Shown one piece after another: positions 8,988 to 18,411 of a stretch of DNA of 64,000 nt. The notes beneath the pieces were generated by a model. That model saw only the letters and a list, made by a program, of their open reading frames with translations. It ran no database searches and was not told the DNA's origin. The DNA is from Erythrobacter sp. SG61-1L. Its GTDB lineage: Bacteria > Pseudomonadota > Alphaproteobacteria > Sphingomonadales > Sphingomonadaceae. Both the position numbers and the translations under genes were made by a program. The stretch lies in contig NZ_JXQC01000003.1 of NCBI RefSeq assembly GCF_001305965.1, positions 930,001-994,000 of the forward strand, read 5' to 3'. Every line of letters begins with the position of its first letter. Position 1 is the first letter of the stretch.

Positions 8988-11801
8988 TTATTCTCCGAAA
9001 GTGCGCTGCCACCAGCCGCGACGGGGTGGGGAGGCCGGTTCGTCCGATCCGGCTTCCTCTGCCGCTGCGGGCTGAGCTTCCGGCTCCGGCGCGGGCGCCG
9101 GTTCGGCGGGGGCGGTTTCCACCGGGGCAGGGTCCGTTTCGGGAGCAGCTGCTTCGGCTTCGGCGGCAGGCTCAGCCTTCTTGCGGCGAGTGCGCTTGGG
9201 CTTGGCCGGTGCTTCCTCCGCCGGGGCTTCGACTGCTGCCGCCTCGGCGGGAGCTTCCGCTGCCTCGGCTGCAGCTGCTGCCTCGGCTTCGATGTCGGCC
9301 TTCTTACGGCGAGTGCGCTTGGGCTTGGCGGGCGCTTCTTCGGCGGCGGGGGCCGCTTCCTCGGCCGGCACAGCCTCGGTTGCGGGTTCCTCCTTCACCT
9401 TCTTTGCGCGGCTGCGGCGCGGCTTCGGCTTGGGTTCCTCGGCAGGGGCTTCTTCGGCGGGAGCCTCCGGTGCGGGCGCTTCCTCGGTTACAGGTTCGCC
9501 AGCTTCGACATCGGCGGTTTCACCGCTTTCGCCTTCGCTTCCTTCGCCGTCACTTGCTTCGTCGGAACCTTCGCCTTCGAACTCGCCATCCAGCCGCTTC
9601 TTGCGGCGGTTGCGACCGCCGCGGCGGCGACGCTTCTTGCGCGGGGCGCCTTCGCCATCCTCTTCGGAGGAGCTATCGGCCTCAGCGGCTTCACTGTCTT
9701 CAGCCTCGCTCTCGGCATCGCTATCGCCTTCTTCGGCGCTATCGTCCTCATTGCCTTCGCCCAGTTCGTCGCGGCGCTTGCGCCCACGGCCGCCACGACG
9801 GCGACGGCGGCGCTTCTTGCGATCTTCGCCTTCGGCGGTTTCTTCCTCTTCCTCTTCGTCCTCGAAGATTTCGAGTTCTTCCTCTTCCTCGATCTCGTCG
9901 ATGATCGGTTCAAAGCGGGGCAGGGAAGTCGGACGCGGGCCGCCGGATGCGACACGCATCTTCGCGCCCTCGTTTTCGCCTTCCGGGATCACCTGCACGG
10001 CCACGCCATAGCGATCCTCGATCTCATGCAGATCGGCGCGCTTGGCGTTGAGCAGGTAGATCGAGGCTTCCGTGCTGGCATAGAGCGTAATGATCGTGCC
10101 CTTGCCCTTGGCGGCTTCGTCCTCGATCAGGCGCAGGGCGGAAAGGCCCGCGCTGGATGCTGTGCGGACAAGGCCGGTACCGTCGCAATGCGGGCAGGAG
10201 CGGGTGGTTGCTTCCAGCACGCCGGTGCGCAGGCGCTGGCGGCTCATTTCCATCAGGCCGAAGCTGGAGATGCGGCCCACCTGAATGCGCGCACGATCGT
10301 GCTTCAGGGCTTCCTTCATCGCGCGTTCGACTTTGCGGATGTTGGAATTGTATTCCATGTCGATGAAGTCGATCACCACCAGACCGGCCATGTCGCGCAG
10401 ACGCAACTGGCGGGCGATTTCATGCGCCGCTTCCAGATTGGTGGCCAGCGCAGTCTGTTCGATCCCGTGTTCCTTGGTGGAACGGCCCGAGTTGATGTCG
10501 ATCGACACCAGCGCTTCGGTCGGGTTGATGACAATGTAACCGCCGGACCGCAGCTGCACGACCGGATCGTACATCGCGGTCAACTGATCTTCCGCGCCAT
10601 AGCGCTGGAACAGGGGGACCGGGTCCGAATAGGCCTTCACCCGCCGCGCATGGCTGGGCATCAGCAGCTTCATGAAGTCGCGCGCGGCCTTGTAGCCGAA
10701 CTCGCCCTCGACCACGACTTCCTCGATATCGCGATTATAGATATCGCGGATCGCACGCTTCACCAGATCGCTGTCCGAATGGATCAGCGTCGGTGCGGAG
10801 CTCTTGAGCGTATTCTCGCGGATTTCGTCCCACAGGCGAGCGAGATAATCGAAGTCGCGCTTGATCTCCGGCTTGGTGCGCTGGAGACCGGCGGTGCGAA
10901 CGATGCAACCCATGGTCTTGGGCAGCTTCATTTCGGCCACGATCTGCTTCAGGCGCTTGCGGTCTGCCGCATTGGAGATCTTGCGCGAAATGCCACCGCC
11001 ATGGGTGGAGTTGGGCATCAGCACGCAATAGCGCCCGGCGAGGCTGAGATAAGTGGTAAGAGCGGCGCCCTTGTTGCCGCGTTCTTCCTTCACAACCTGA
11101 ACCAGCAGAACCTGGCGGCGATGGATCACGTCCTGAATCTTGTAGCGGCGGCGCAGGGCCATGCGCTTGGCGCGCACTTCGTCCACTTCCTTGGCGCGGG
11201 CGCGGTTGCCGCCGCGACCCTGACGGCGGCCTCGGCCGCGACGGGGGCGGTCATTTTCCTCGGCGCCTTCGTCTTCGGCGGTTTCGCCGTCATCCTCGTC
11301 GCCAGAGGTGTCGCCATCTTCGGCATCTTCCTCGTCGCCATCGGCAATAGCGCCGCCTTCGATCGTGGCGACATCGTCCTTCTCGGACGTATCGATTTCT
11401 TCCACGCCGTCATCGCCGGCCATTTCGTCGGCAAAGCTGTCGCCCTCGCTATCGTCGGCGTAGGCGTCTTCTTCTTCCTCTTCCGCAGCGCGCAGAGCAG
11501 CTTCCTCGGCGGCGGCTTCAGCCTCTTCCGCCAGCAGTGCCTCGCGATCTTCGCGCGGAATCTGGTAATAATCGGGATGAATTTCGCTGAAAGCGAGGAA
11601 CCCGTGACGGTTGCCGCCGAAATCGACGAATGCCGCCTGCAGAGAAGGTTCTACGCGAGTAACCTTGGCTAGGTAGATATTGCCTTTGATCTGCTTGTGT
11701 TCAGCAGATTCAAAGTCGAACTCTTCAATACGATTGCCCTTGAGCACCGCCACCCGCGTTTCTTCCGGGTGGCGCGCATCGATCAGCATGCGCGTTGCCA
11801 T
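8988..11801 (-). CDS. rne: Ribonuclease E
   Basis: A 937-residue Rne/Rng endoribonuclease, the scaffold of the RNA degradosome. The N-terminal S1 domain (from MLIDARHPEETRVAVLKG) is split by a long acidic and then arginine-rich insert (about residues 80-205), an arrangement known in alphaproteobacterial RNase E. The catalytic core has EALVSIDINSGR and VVIDFIDM (the two metal-binding aspartates) and the zinc-link CPHCDGTG. The C-terminal third is low-complexity: long acidic runs, KKRRRRRRGGRGRKRR-type basic clusters, and three KPK(R/P)(T/R)RR(K/S)(K/R)(A) repeats separated by Ala/Glu/Pro stretches, likely RNA- and protein-binding sites. ATG at 11801 has GGAG 8 bases upstream. Confidence 0.95.
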   Translation of the reverse strand: MATRMLIDARHPEETRVAVLKGNRIEEFDFESAEHKQIKGNIYLAKVTRVEPSLQAAFVDFGGNRHGFLAFSEIHPDYYQIPREDREALLAEEAEAAAEEAALRAAEEEEEDAYADDSEGDSFADEMAGDDGVEEIDTSEKDDVATIEGGAIADGDEEDAEDGDTSGDEDDGETAEDEGAEENDRPRRGRGRRQGRGGNRARAKEVDEVRAKRMALRRRYKIQDVIHRRQVLLVQVVKEERGNKGAALTTYLSLAGRYCVLMPNSTHGGGISRKISNAADRKRLKQIVAEMKLPKTMGCIVRTAGLQRTKPEIKRDFDYLARLWDEIRENTLKSSAPTLIHSDSDLVKRAIRDIYNRDIEEVVVEGEFGYKAARDFMKLLMPSHARRVKAYSDPVPLFQRYGAEDQLTAMYDPVVQLRSGGYIVINPTEALVSIDINSGRSTKEHGIEQTALATNLEAAHEIARQLRLRDMAGLVVIDFIDMEYNSNIRKVERAMKEALKHDRARIQVGRISSFGLMEMSRQRLRTGVLEATTRSCPHCDGTGLVRTASSAGLSALRLIEDEAAKGKGTIITLYASTEASIYLLNAKRADLHEIEDRYGVAVQVIPEGENEGAKMRVASGGPRPTSLPRFEPIIDEIEEEEELEIFEDEEEEEETAEGEDRKKRRRRRRGGRGRKRRDELGEGNEDDSAEEGDSDAESEAEDSEAAEADSSSEEDGEGAPRKKRRRRGGRNRRKKRLDGEFEGEGSDEASDGEGSEGESGETADVEAGEPVTEEAPAPEAPAEEAPAEEPKPKPRRSRAKKVKEEPATEAVPAEEAAPAAEEAPAKPKRTRRKKADIEAEAAAAAEAAEAPAEAAAVEAPAEEAPAKPKRTRRKKAEPAAEAEAAAPETDPAPVETAPAEPAPAPEPEAQPAAAEEAGSDEPASPPRRGWWQRTFGE

Positions 11802-12365
11802 TATGAATTCTCCAGGCGCGCCTTGTTCCTGCGACCTTCTCGTCTGTGGAGGAAGCGGCGCGCACATATGCGTTGAAACCGGCGGCCCGTGGACGGTGCC
11901 TTTCGTGGCGGCCGGAAATGGAAATTTCGCCGGTCTGCAGTGCGCAGCCGGCGAAGCGGATCGTGTCTGCGGAACTGAGAATGCGCGGCCCGTTCCCGGT
12001 ATGCTGCGCCACAATGCGCCGCGACATCGCAACACAGCCTTGCGGCTGCGGCGATCGTACGGGGCAAAGGATTCTCATTTCGGCATCAACCTGTATGCGG
12101 CCCGGACCTTTTTCCAGGGACATGCGTTCCCTTGGATATAGTCCGGATATTGACCGGGGGTTACTGCGCGGCGATCTCCTCCGCGGCGGTGCCTGCGCCT
12201 TGGGCTGCAGCAGCGCTGGTAGGGTCTCCACAAGGCAGGACTGCCCGGTTGGAACGTGCTAGCACTGCCTTTTTTCATCGGCAACCGCTTTGCGCACGAA
12301 AATTGCGCGAGGGTTTCGAAATTTCGCTTGTCCCCTTATTGCCTGCGCACCTAAGCGAAAGGGCG
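11802..12365. other. Divergent intergenic region between rne and the amidase gene
   Basis: A 564-base non-coding stretch, the only gap over 300 bases in the window. It must hold the rne promoter and leader on the minus strand and the amidase promoter on the plus strand. Both strands contain open frames but none with recognisable protein features. In enterobacteria the rne leader folds and mediates RNase E autoregulation; a long leader here would fit, but I could not identify a specific structure or a convincing -35/-10 pair. Confidence 0.6.
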
Positions 12366-13244
12366 ATGGCAGTGCGTGTCCAGCTCTGGCTCCTGTTTCT
12401 TGCTCCGCTGGCTGTTCTGGCGGGGTTATATGTGTTCGGGTTGACCTTGCCCGTGCCGGCCCTCGGGCGATCCTACGTTATCCGTTTCGAACTTCCGGTG
12501 GCAGGCAAGGCGATTGATTTACCGCCCGTGCAAGGCCCTCAGGACGTGACCATGCCGCTGGTTGTCATCGACGCCGGGCATGGTGGGCACGATCCGGGCG
12601 CATCTGGCGAAGGGCTGGAGGAAAAGCGTATTGTGCTTGGCCTGGCCCTGGCCTTGCGTGACCGCCTGTTGCAGCAGGGCGGCATCCGCGTCGCATTGAC
12701 CCGTAGCGATGACCGTTTTCTCGTCCTGCAGGAACGCGCGGAAATCGCGCGCAGGCTCGGCGCGGACCTGTTTCTTTCAATCCACGCGGATTCCGCCGGC
12801 GACGAAAGCGCGGTTCAGGGGGCGAGCGTCTACACACTGTCCGAAAAAGCGTCGGACGAGGCAGCGGCCCGATTTGCCGCCCGTGAAAACAATGCCGACA
12901 GGCTCAACGGAATTTCCCTTTCGGGTCAGAACGACGCGGTCAGTGCGATCCTTGTCGATTTGTCGCAGCGGCGCGTGCAGGAGGAATCCTCGGAATTCGC
13001 GCAATTGATCGTGCGTGAAGGGGAGGGGGCGATCGAGTTCCATCCCGAGCCACGCCGCGCGGCGGCACTGGCGGTACTTCGTGCGCCGGATGTACCTTCG
13101 GTGTTGTTCGAAGCGGGTTTCGTGACCAATCCCAAGGATGCGGAGCGGCTTGCCTCGCCGGAGGGGCGCGTGCGCTTCGCGAGGGCAATGGAAAATGCCA
13201 TCCGGGTCTATTTCGCGCGCAATTCGGCAAGCGCGGTGCAATAG
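12366..13244 (+). CDS. N-acetylmuramoyl-L-alanine amidase (AmiC family)
   Basis: A 292-residue Amidase_3 enzyme that cleaves the bond between muramic acid and the peptide stem during septum splitting. An N-terminal hydrophobic segment (VQLWLLFLAPLAVLAGLYVF, residues 5-24) is a signal peptide or anchor. Zinc ligands are in VIDAGHGGHDPGA (His72), GLEEKR (Glu) and LSIHADS (His); LFEAGFVTN carries the catalytic glutamate. The AMIN targeting domain is absent, so it is short for AmiC. I start at ATG 12366 because the ribosome site AAAGGG and hydrophobic segment follow there; the frame continues open upstream. Next to PBP1a, a common alphaproteobacterial pairing. Confidence 0.9.
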   Translation: MAVRVQLWLLFLAPLAVLAGLYVFGLTLPVPALGRSYVIRFELPVAGKAIDLPPVQGPQDVTMPLVVIDAGHGGHDPGASGEGLEEKRIVLGLALALRDRLLQQGGIRVALTRSDDRFLVLQERAEIARRLGADLFLSIHADSAGDESAVQGASVYTLSEKASDEAAARFAARENNADRLNGISLSGQNDAVSAILVDLSQRRVQEESSEFAQLIVREGEGAIEFHPEPRRAAALAVLRAPDVPSVLFEAGFVTNPKDAERLASPEGRVRFARAMENAIRVYFARNSASAVQ

Positions 13245-13296
13245 AGCGCTTCCTTCTGGCATCGGGCGAACACGCCGTGCTAAGGCGCCCGCAACC

Positions 13297-15825
13297 ATGA
13301 GCGAGACCGATCAATCCGCCCCGCAATCGATCCATTACCGGATCCGCCGCGAAGCGCACAGCGTGCTGACCTGGTGGCGCGAAAACTGGCGCCAGAGCCG
13401 TGCATTCCGCTGGGCCACCATGGCCATTGGCGCCCTGCTGCTGCTGTGGCTGCTTATCTGGCTGCTGCTGGCGCGCAATCTGCCCGACGCCAAGATGCTG
13501 CTGGAATACGAACCGCCGCTGCCCACCATGGTGCGCGGGATCGACGGTGAGATCGTCGATTCCTATGCGCGCGAGCGACGGGTGCAATTGCAGTTCCGCG
13601 ATTTTCCCAAGCCGCTGATCAACGCCTATCTCGCGGCCGAGGACAAGACGTTCTGGACGCATGGCGGCGTGGACATCACCGGTTTTGCCGGGGCGGTGTT
13701 CGACTATGTCAGCAAGATCGGCAGCGGCCAACGCGCGAAGGGTGGTTCGACCATCACGCAGCAGGTGGCCAAGAACATCCTTGTGGGGGACGAATATTCG
13801 ATCACCCGCAAGCTGAAGGAAATGCTGCTCGCCCGCCGCATCGAAGGGGTGCTGACCAAGCAGCAGATTCTTGAACTCTACCTCAACGAAATTCCCCTTG
13901 GCCGACGCAGCTTTGGTGTGCAGGCCGCTTCGCGCGCTTACTTCGGCAAGGACGTGAACGAGTTGCAGCTCCACGAGGCTGCCTTCCTGGCGATCCTGCC
14001 CAAGGCACCTGAACGCTATGGCCGCCCGCAATATCACGACACGGCGATCGAGCGCCGCAACTGGGTGCTGGACGAGATGGTGGAGAACGACTTCATCTCG
14101 CGCGCCCAGGCCGATGCCGCCAAGGCGCAGCCGTTGGGCCTCGTCACTCAGCGGCCGGAATATACCACGGTCGATGCCGGCTATTTCATGGAAGACGTGC
14201 GCCGCCAGTTGATCGACAAATTCGGCGAGCAGGCGAAGGATGGCCCGAACAGCGTCTATGCAGGCGGGCTGTGGGTGCGCACTTCGCTTGATCCGGAACT
14301 GCAGAAGGCGGGCAGCGATGCCTTGCGTGCGGGCCTGCTGCGCTATCAGTCGGCCAGAGGCTGGAGCGGCCCGATCGCAACTATCGACATGGCGAAGGGT
14401 GACTGGCGCGGACAGCTCCAGAGTTCCTTCCTGTCAGTCAAATATCTGAACTGGCGTGTCGGGGTGGTGACGTCCCGTTCGGGTAGTTCCGGCCGGATCG
14501 GTTTCACCGATGGCAAGGAAGCGCCTTTGGTCGGTCTGCCCGACAAGCTGAAGGAAGGCGACGTGATTGCTGCCACGCCGGAAGGCAATGGCTGGCGCGT
14601 GCGCAGCGTGCCGGAGATTTCCGGCGGCTTCCTGGCCGAGAACCCCAATACCGGTCGCGTCCTGGCAATGCAGGGCGGGTTCGATCCCCGGCTCGACAGC
14701 TTCAACCGCGCCACGCAGGCACTGCGCCAGCCCGGTTCGACCATCAAGCCATTCGTCTACGCCACTGGGCTGGATCAGGGGATGACACCGGCCACGATGG
14801 TGCCGGATGCGGAATATTGTTACTATCAGGGCGCTGCTCTGGGCGAGAAGTGCTTCCGCAACTTCGGCGGCTCTCGTGGCGGCGGCGAACATACGATGCG
14901 TTGGGGCCTCGAACAGTCGCGCAACCTGATGACCATGCATATCGCGATGGATTCAGGCATGCCCAATGTGGTCAAGACGATCGACCGGATGGGCATCGGC
15001 AAGTACGAACCTTATCCTGCGGTTTCGCTGGGCGCTGGCGAGACGACTGTAGCGCGCATGGTCAATGCCTATTCCGCGCTGGTCAATCATGGCGTGCAGT
15101 TCAACCAGACCACCATCGACTTCGTGCAGGATCGGCGCGGCAAGGTGATCTGGCGTGCGGACCAGCGTGAATGCACCGGCTGCAATATGGCGCAATGGGA
15201 CGGCAAGGCGATGCCCCGTCTGAAGCCGGTGGGCAAACAGGTGCTGGATGCGCGCACCGCTTTCCAGGTGGTGCATATGCTGGAAGGCGTGGTCCAACGC
15301 GGGACGGCAGTGGTCCTGCGCGACCTCAACATGCCTTTGTTCGGCAAGACGGGCACCACTAACGGGCCGACTAATGTCTGGTTCGTGGGTGGATCGCCCG
15401 ACATCGTGGCCGGGGTCTATATGGGCTTCGATAAGCCGCGTAACATGGGTGGTTATGCCCAGGGCGGCACGATCGCGGCGCCGATCTTCAAGCAGTTCGT
15501 CAAGGAAAGCCGTGATCGCTGGACCGGGCGCCCGTTCGAAGCCCCGGCAGGTATCCGCATGGTGAAGATCGACCGTGCTACCGGCCGCCGCGTGTTCGGC
15601 GCCTGGCCGACTGACGATCCCAAGGCGAGCGTGATCTGGGAGGCGTTCAAGCCCGACACCGAGCCTCGCCGCGCCGCATTGCAGGACGAGATCGACGCAA
15701 TGCGCGACCTGATCATTGCCCAACTCAGAAGGCGGGAACAAGGCTCGCAGCAAGGCGTTACAGATGGCAGTTCCGAGGCCGGCCAGCCGCAGAATTTCGC
15801 AGAAGAGCAGGGCGGCCTTTATTAA
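13297..15825 (+). CDS. mrcA: Penicillin-binding protein 1A (bifunctional transglycosylase/transpeptidase)
   Basis: An 842-residue class A PBP anchored by one TM helix (about residues 40-58, WATMAIGALLLLWLLIWLLL). The GT51 transglycosylase domain has AAEDKTFWTHGGVD with its catalytic Glu, KGGSTITQQVAKN and RKLKEMLLARRIE. The transpeptidase domain has Ser481 in STIK, SRNLMTM (SxN) and KTGTT at 684-688. An OB-like domain lies between. It polymerises and cross-links peptidoglycan in the periplasm. ATG 13297 is preferred; an earlier in-frame start would overlap the amidase gene. Confidence 0.95.
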   Translation: MSETDQSAPQSIHYRIRREAHSVLTWWRENWRQSRAFRWATMAIGALLLLWLLIWLLLARNLPDAKMLLEYEPPLPTMVRGIDGEIVDSYARERRVQLQFRDFPKPLINAYLAAEDKTFWTHGGVDITGFAGAVFDYVSKIGSGQRAKGGSTITQQVAKNILVGDEYSITRKLKEMLLARRIEGVLTKQQILELYLNEIPLGRRSFGVQAASRAYFGKDVNELQLHEAAFLAILPKAPERYGRPQYHDTAIERRNWVLDEMVENDFISRAQADAAKAQPLGLVTQRPEYTTVDAGYFMEDVRRQLIDKFGEQAKDGPNSVYAGGLWVRTSLDPELQKAGSDALRAGLLRYQSARGWSGPIATIDMAKGDWRGQLQSSFLSVKYLNWRVGVVTSRSGSSGRIGFTDGKEAPLVGLPDKLKEGDVIAATPEGNGWRVRSVPEISGGFLAENPNTGRVLAMQGGFDPRLDSFNRATQALRQPGSTIKPFVYATGLDQGMTPATMVPDAEYCYYQGAALGEKCFRNFGGSRGGGEHTMRWGLEQSRNLMTMHIAMDSGMPNVVKTIDRMGIGKYEPYPAVSLGAGETTVARMVNAYSALVNHGVQFNQTTIDFVQDRRGKVIWRADQRECTGCNMAQWDGKAMPRLKPVGKQVLDARTAFQVVHMLEGVVQRGTAVVLRDLNMPLFGKTGTTNGPTNVWFVGGSPDIVAGVYMGFDKPRNMGGYAQGGTIAAPIFKQFVKESRDRWTGRPFEAPAGIRMVKIDRATGRRVFGAWPTDDPKASVIWEAFKPDTEPRRAALQDEIDAMRDLIIAQLRRREQGSQQGVTDGSSEAGQPQNFAEEQGGLY

Positions 15826-15864
15826 GGTAAGAGCTTTGCCGCGTCGCACAGGGGAGAACAGGTG

Positions 15865-16413
15865 ATGATCGCACGCAAATTTGCCGCTACGGCCGTAATG
15901 GCAGCCTGCCTTGCGCTTCCCGGCGCGGCTTCTGCGGAACTCAGCCAGGGCCGCAAGGCGCCGCCGTTCGTCACGCAGGGTGCTCTGGCAGGCAAGGGTT
16001 TCACCTTCGACCTCTCGAAAGAGCTGAAGAAGGGGCCGGTCGTCCTCTATTTCTTCCCCAAGGCCTTCACTCAAGGCTGTACGCTTGAAGCGAATGCATT
16101 TGCCGAAGCGATGGAGGATTTCCACAAGGCGGGTGCGACGGTGGTGGGGATGTCGGCTGACGATCTGCCCACCCTCAAGCGTTTCTCGAAGGAAGAATGC
16201 CGCAACAAGTTCCCGGTGGCGACTGCCAGCAAGGCTGTGATCAAGGCCTATGATGTCGGGTTCGTCAGAAACGGCCAGGATACTGGCCTTTCCGACCGCA
16301 CCAGCTATGTGATCGGCAAGGACGGCAAGGTGAAGTTCGCCCATTCCGATCTCGACTGGCGGGAACATGTCAACCTGACGCTCGCCAAGGTGAAGGAACT
16401 CAAGGGGCGCTGA
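15865..16413 (+). CDS. Exported peroxiredoxin (AhpC/TSA, Bcp-like)
   Basis: A 182-residue thioredoxin-fold peroxiredoxin with a signal peptide (MIARKFAATAVMAACLALPGAASA). The peroxidatic cysteine is Cys72 in FPKAFTQGCTLE, the equivalent of the Bcp/PrxQ PxxxTxxC site. The usual PrxQ resolving cysteine five residues later is absent; Cys112 (KEECRNKF) is a possible resolver. It should reduce peroxides in the periplasm. ATG 15865 has GGGGAG 8 bases upstream; a GTG directly before it is a less likely start. It lies 39 bases after PBP1a, so cotranscription is likely. Confidence 0.88.
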   Translation: MIARKFAATAVMAACLALPGAASAELSQGRKAPPFVTQGALAGKGFTFDLSKELKKGPVVLYFFPKAFTQGCTLEANAFAEAMEDFHKAGATVVGMSADDLPTLKRFSKEECRNKFPVATASKAVIKAYDVGFVRNGQDTGLSDRTSYVIGKDGKVKFAHSDLDWREHVNLTLAKVKELKGR

Positions 16414-16430
16414 GCTGCCTTTATGGCAGG

Positions 16431-16456
16431 GCGCCGCCAAGTTCTGGCGGCGCAGC
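16431..16456 (+). terminator. Terminator-like hairpin after the peroxiredoxin gene
   Basis: Perfect 9-bp stem GCGCCGCCA (16431-16439) and TGGCGGCGC (16445-16453) with a 5-base loop AGTTC, 18 bases after the peroxiredoxin stop. The right arm is followed by AGCTTTA, only a weak T tract, so termination may be partial. Confidence 0.55.
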
Positions 16457-16474
16457 TTTACAATCGGCAGTCTT

Positions 16475-16503
16475 CCGCTAAGCGGACCGCTGGATTAGCG
16501 GAG
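16475..16503 (+). promoter_or_regulatory. Repeated CCGCT/AGCGG inverted repeats covering the prfB ribosome site
   Basis: Four alternating complementary segments: CCGCT (16475-16479), AGCGG (16481-16485), CCGCT (16487-16491) and AGCGG (16497-16501). The last arm runs into GAG, forming the prfB Shine-Dalgarno GGAG at 16500-16503. The hairpin between the third and fourth segments (5-base loop) would hide half of it. A role in prfB control is inferred only. Confidence 0.4.
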
Positions 16504-16513
16504 TAAGATTGCC

Positions 16514-17641
16514 ATGCGTGCCGAAGGGCAGGCCCAAATTGACCGGATCGAAGCTGCTCTGGCGCTTGTGCGCCGCTCGCTCGACTGGGATCGCGCCGTG
16601 AGGCGGCTCGACGAACTGAACGCGCGGGTTGAAGACCCGACGCTGTGGGACGATCCGAAGAACGCCGAGAGCGTGATGCGCGAACGCCGCCGGCTCGAAG
16701 CCTCCATTGGCACGGTGAACGAGATTTCGGCCGAAATGGCCAATGCCGTCGAATTCGTCGAACTTGGCGAGATGGAAGGTGACGAGGATGTCGTGCGCGA
16801 AGGGCTTGATGCTCTCAAGCAGCTCGCATCCCGCGCCGACGCGGACAAGGTGCAAGCCCTGCTTTCGGGTGAGGCAGACGCCAACGATACCTATCTGGAA
16901 ATCCACGCCGGTGCCGGCGGCACTGAAAGCCAGGACTGGGCGGAAATGCTCCAGCGCATGTATACGCGCTGGGCGGAACGTCATGGCTACAAGGTGGAGC
17001 TTGTGGATTACCACGCTGGCGAACAGGCCGGGATCAAGAGCGCGACGCTGCTGATCAAGGGGGAAAACGCTTATGGCTATGCCAAGACCGAAAGCGGGGT
17101 TCACCGCCTGGTCCGCATCAGCCCCTATGACAGCTCCGCCCGCCGCCACACCAGCTTCAGCTCGGTGTGGGTTTATCCGGTGATTGACGACAATATCGAC
17201 ATCGAGATCAACCCGGCAGATCTCAGGATCGATACCTATCGTGCATCCGGTGCGGGCGGCCAGCACGTCAACACCACGGACTCGGCCGTGCGTATCACGC
17301 ACGTGCCTTCGGGCATCATCGTCGCCAGTCAGGTTGACCGTTCGCAGCACAAGAACCGCGAAATCGCCATGAACATGCTGCGTGCGCGTATGTTCGAGGA
17401 AGAGATGCGCAAGCGTGAGGAGGCGGCCAGCAATGAGCATGCCTCCAAGTCCGACATCGGGTGGGGCCACCAGATCCGGTCTTACGTGCTGCAGCCCTAT
17501 CAGATGGTGAAGGATTTGCGCACCGGCACGACCTCCACGGCGCCTGATGACGTGCTGGACGGTGACATCGACGATTTCATTTCCGCCGCGCTTGCCCAAC
17601 GAGTGACGGGCGAAGCCGTCGAAGTGGAGGATGTTGAGTGA
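16514..17641 (+). CDS. prfB: Peptide chain release factor 2
   Basis: A 375-residue class I release factor ending translation at UGA and UAA. The GGQ motif for peptidyl-tRNA hydrolysis is at residues 248-250 (GAGGQHVNT). The stop-codon recognition loop reads [14 protein letters not shown], with SPY where E. coli has SPF. The frame is continuous through SLDWD, the place where the E. coli gene has its programmed +1 frameshift, so no frameshift is used. ATG 16514; its stop overlaps the GTG of the next gene (GTGA). Confidence 0.96.
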   Translation: MRAEGQAQIDRIEAALALVRRSLDWDRAVRRLDELNARVEDPTLWDDPKNAESVMRERRRLEASIGTVNEISAEMANAVEFVELGEMEGDEDVVREGLDALKQLASRADADKVQALLSGEADANDTYLEIHAGAGGTESQDWAEMLQRMYTRWAERHGYKVELVDYHAGEQAGIKSATLLIKGENAYGYAKTESGVHRLVRISPYDSSARRHTSFSSVWVYPVIDDNIDIEINPADLRIDTYRASGAGGQHVNTTDSAVRITHVPSGIIVASQVDRSQHKNREIAMNMLRARMFEEEMRKREEAASNEHASKSDIGWGHQIRSYVLQPYQMVKDLRTGTTSTAPDDVLDGDIDDFISAALAQRVTGEAVEVEDVE

Positions 17642-18384
17642 GATTGCGCGCCGCCTTCTGCCTTGGGGTTCTGCTGCTTGCGGGCGGCTGCAACCTGTTC
17701 AAGCAGGAGGATAAGGACAGGCCCGAAACTGCGCGCGAATTTCCGCGTGCCTATCGGCCTGTGTCCAATCTTGGCGGCAACAGTGTTTCTTCCGAGCAGG
17801 CGCGCGATGACCGGCGCGAGGCGCAGACCGTGATGGAACTGGCCAATATCAAGCCGGGCATGACCGTGGCCGACATTGGCGCGGGCGAAGGCTATTATAC
17901 AGTGCGCCTTGCTGCGAAGGTGGGCGCGCGCGGCCGTGTGCTGGCACAGGACATTGACGAATCCGCGATCAAGCGCCTCGGCATTCGTGTCGAGCGTGAG
18001 AGGCTGGATAATGTCTCCATCAAGCTGGGTGCGGAAGACGATCCGCGACTGCCTGAAAACAGCTTTGACCGAGTGTTCCTGATCCACATGTATCACGAAG
18101 TTTCGGAGCCTTACGCCTTTCTGTGGCGTCTGCGCCCGTCACTTCGCCCCGGTGCGCAGGTGATCGTGGTCGACCGGGATCGTCCGGCAGATCAACACGG
18201 CATCGCGCCCAAACTGTTATTCTGTGAATTTGACCATGTGGGCTTTCGCCTCGTCGAATTTGTTCGTAAGCCCGAACTTGCTGGTTATTACGCGCAATTC
18301 GAAGCGGTGGGCGACAGGCCCGAACCATATGATATAGAACCCTGCGGCCAGCCGGGGGAGAAGGACGAAAAGAGCCCCTCGTGA
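17638..18384 (+). CDS. Lipoprotein with class I SAM-methyltransferase domain
   Basis: A 248-residue protein with a lipoprotein signal ([18 protein letters not shown], lipobox LAGGC, Cys18), then a Rossmann methyltransferase domain. Motif [14 protein letters not shown] (about 77-89), AQDID and [13 protein letters not shown] are intact. Such enzymes are normally cytoplasmic because SAM is, so the export signal is odd; either it works in an unknown way, or it is a repurposed fold. The GTG start at 17638 overlaps the prfB stop by four bases and places the signal peptide at the extreme N-terminus. The substrate is unknown. Confidence 0.82.
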   Translation: MRLRAAFCLGVLLLAGGCNLFKQEDKDRPETAREFPRAYRPVSNLGGNSVSSEQARDDRREAQTVMELANIKPGMTVADIGAGEGYYTVRLAAKVGARGRVLAQDIDESAIKRLGIRVERERLDNVSIKLGAEDDPRLPENSFDRVFLIHMYHEVSEPYAFLWRLRPSLRPGAQVIVVDRDRPADQHGIAPKLLFCEFDHVGFRLVEFVRKPELAGYYAQFEAVGDRPEPYDIEPCGQPGEKDEKSPS

Positions 18385-18411
18385 GTTGGCGCGGTTAATT
18401 TAGGAACGTAC

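Noticed and set aside
8943-11672. A 909-codon open frame on the plus strand opposite rne
   Set aside because: It is antisense to the clearly conserved RNase E gene; its low-complexity Gly/Phe/Leu and Ala runs mirror the acidic and arginine-rich codons of rne and no domain is recognisable.
16514-16600. A programmed +1 frameshift in prfB
   Set aside because: The reading frame is continuous through the SLDWD region and there is no in-frame TGA with a CTT slippery codon.
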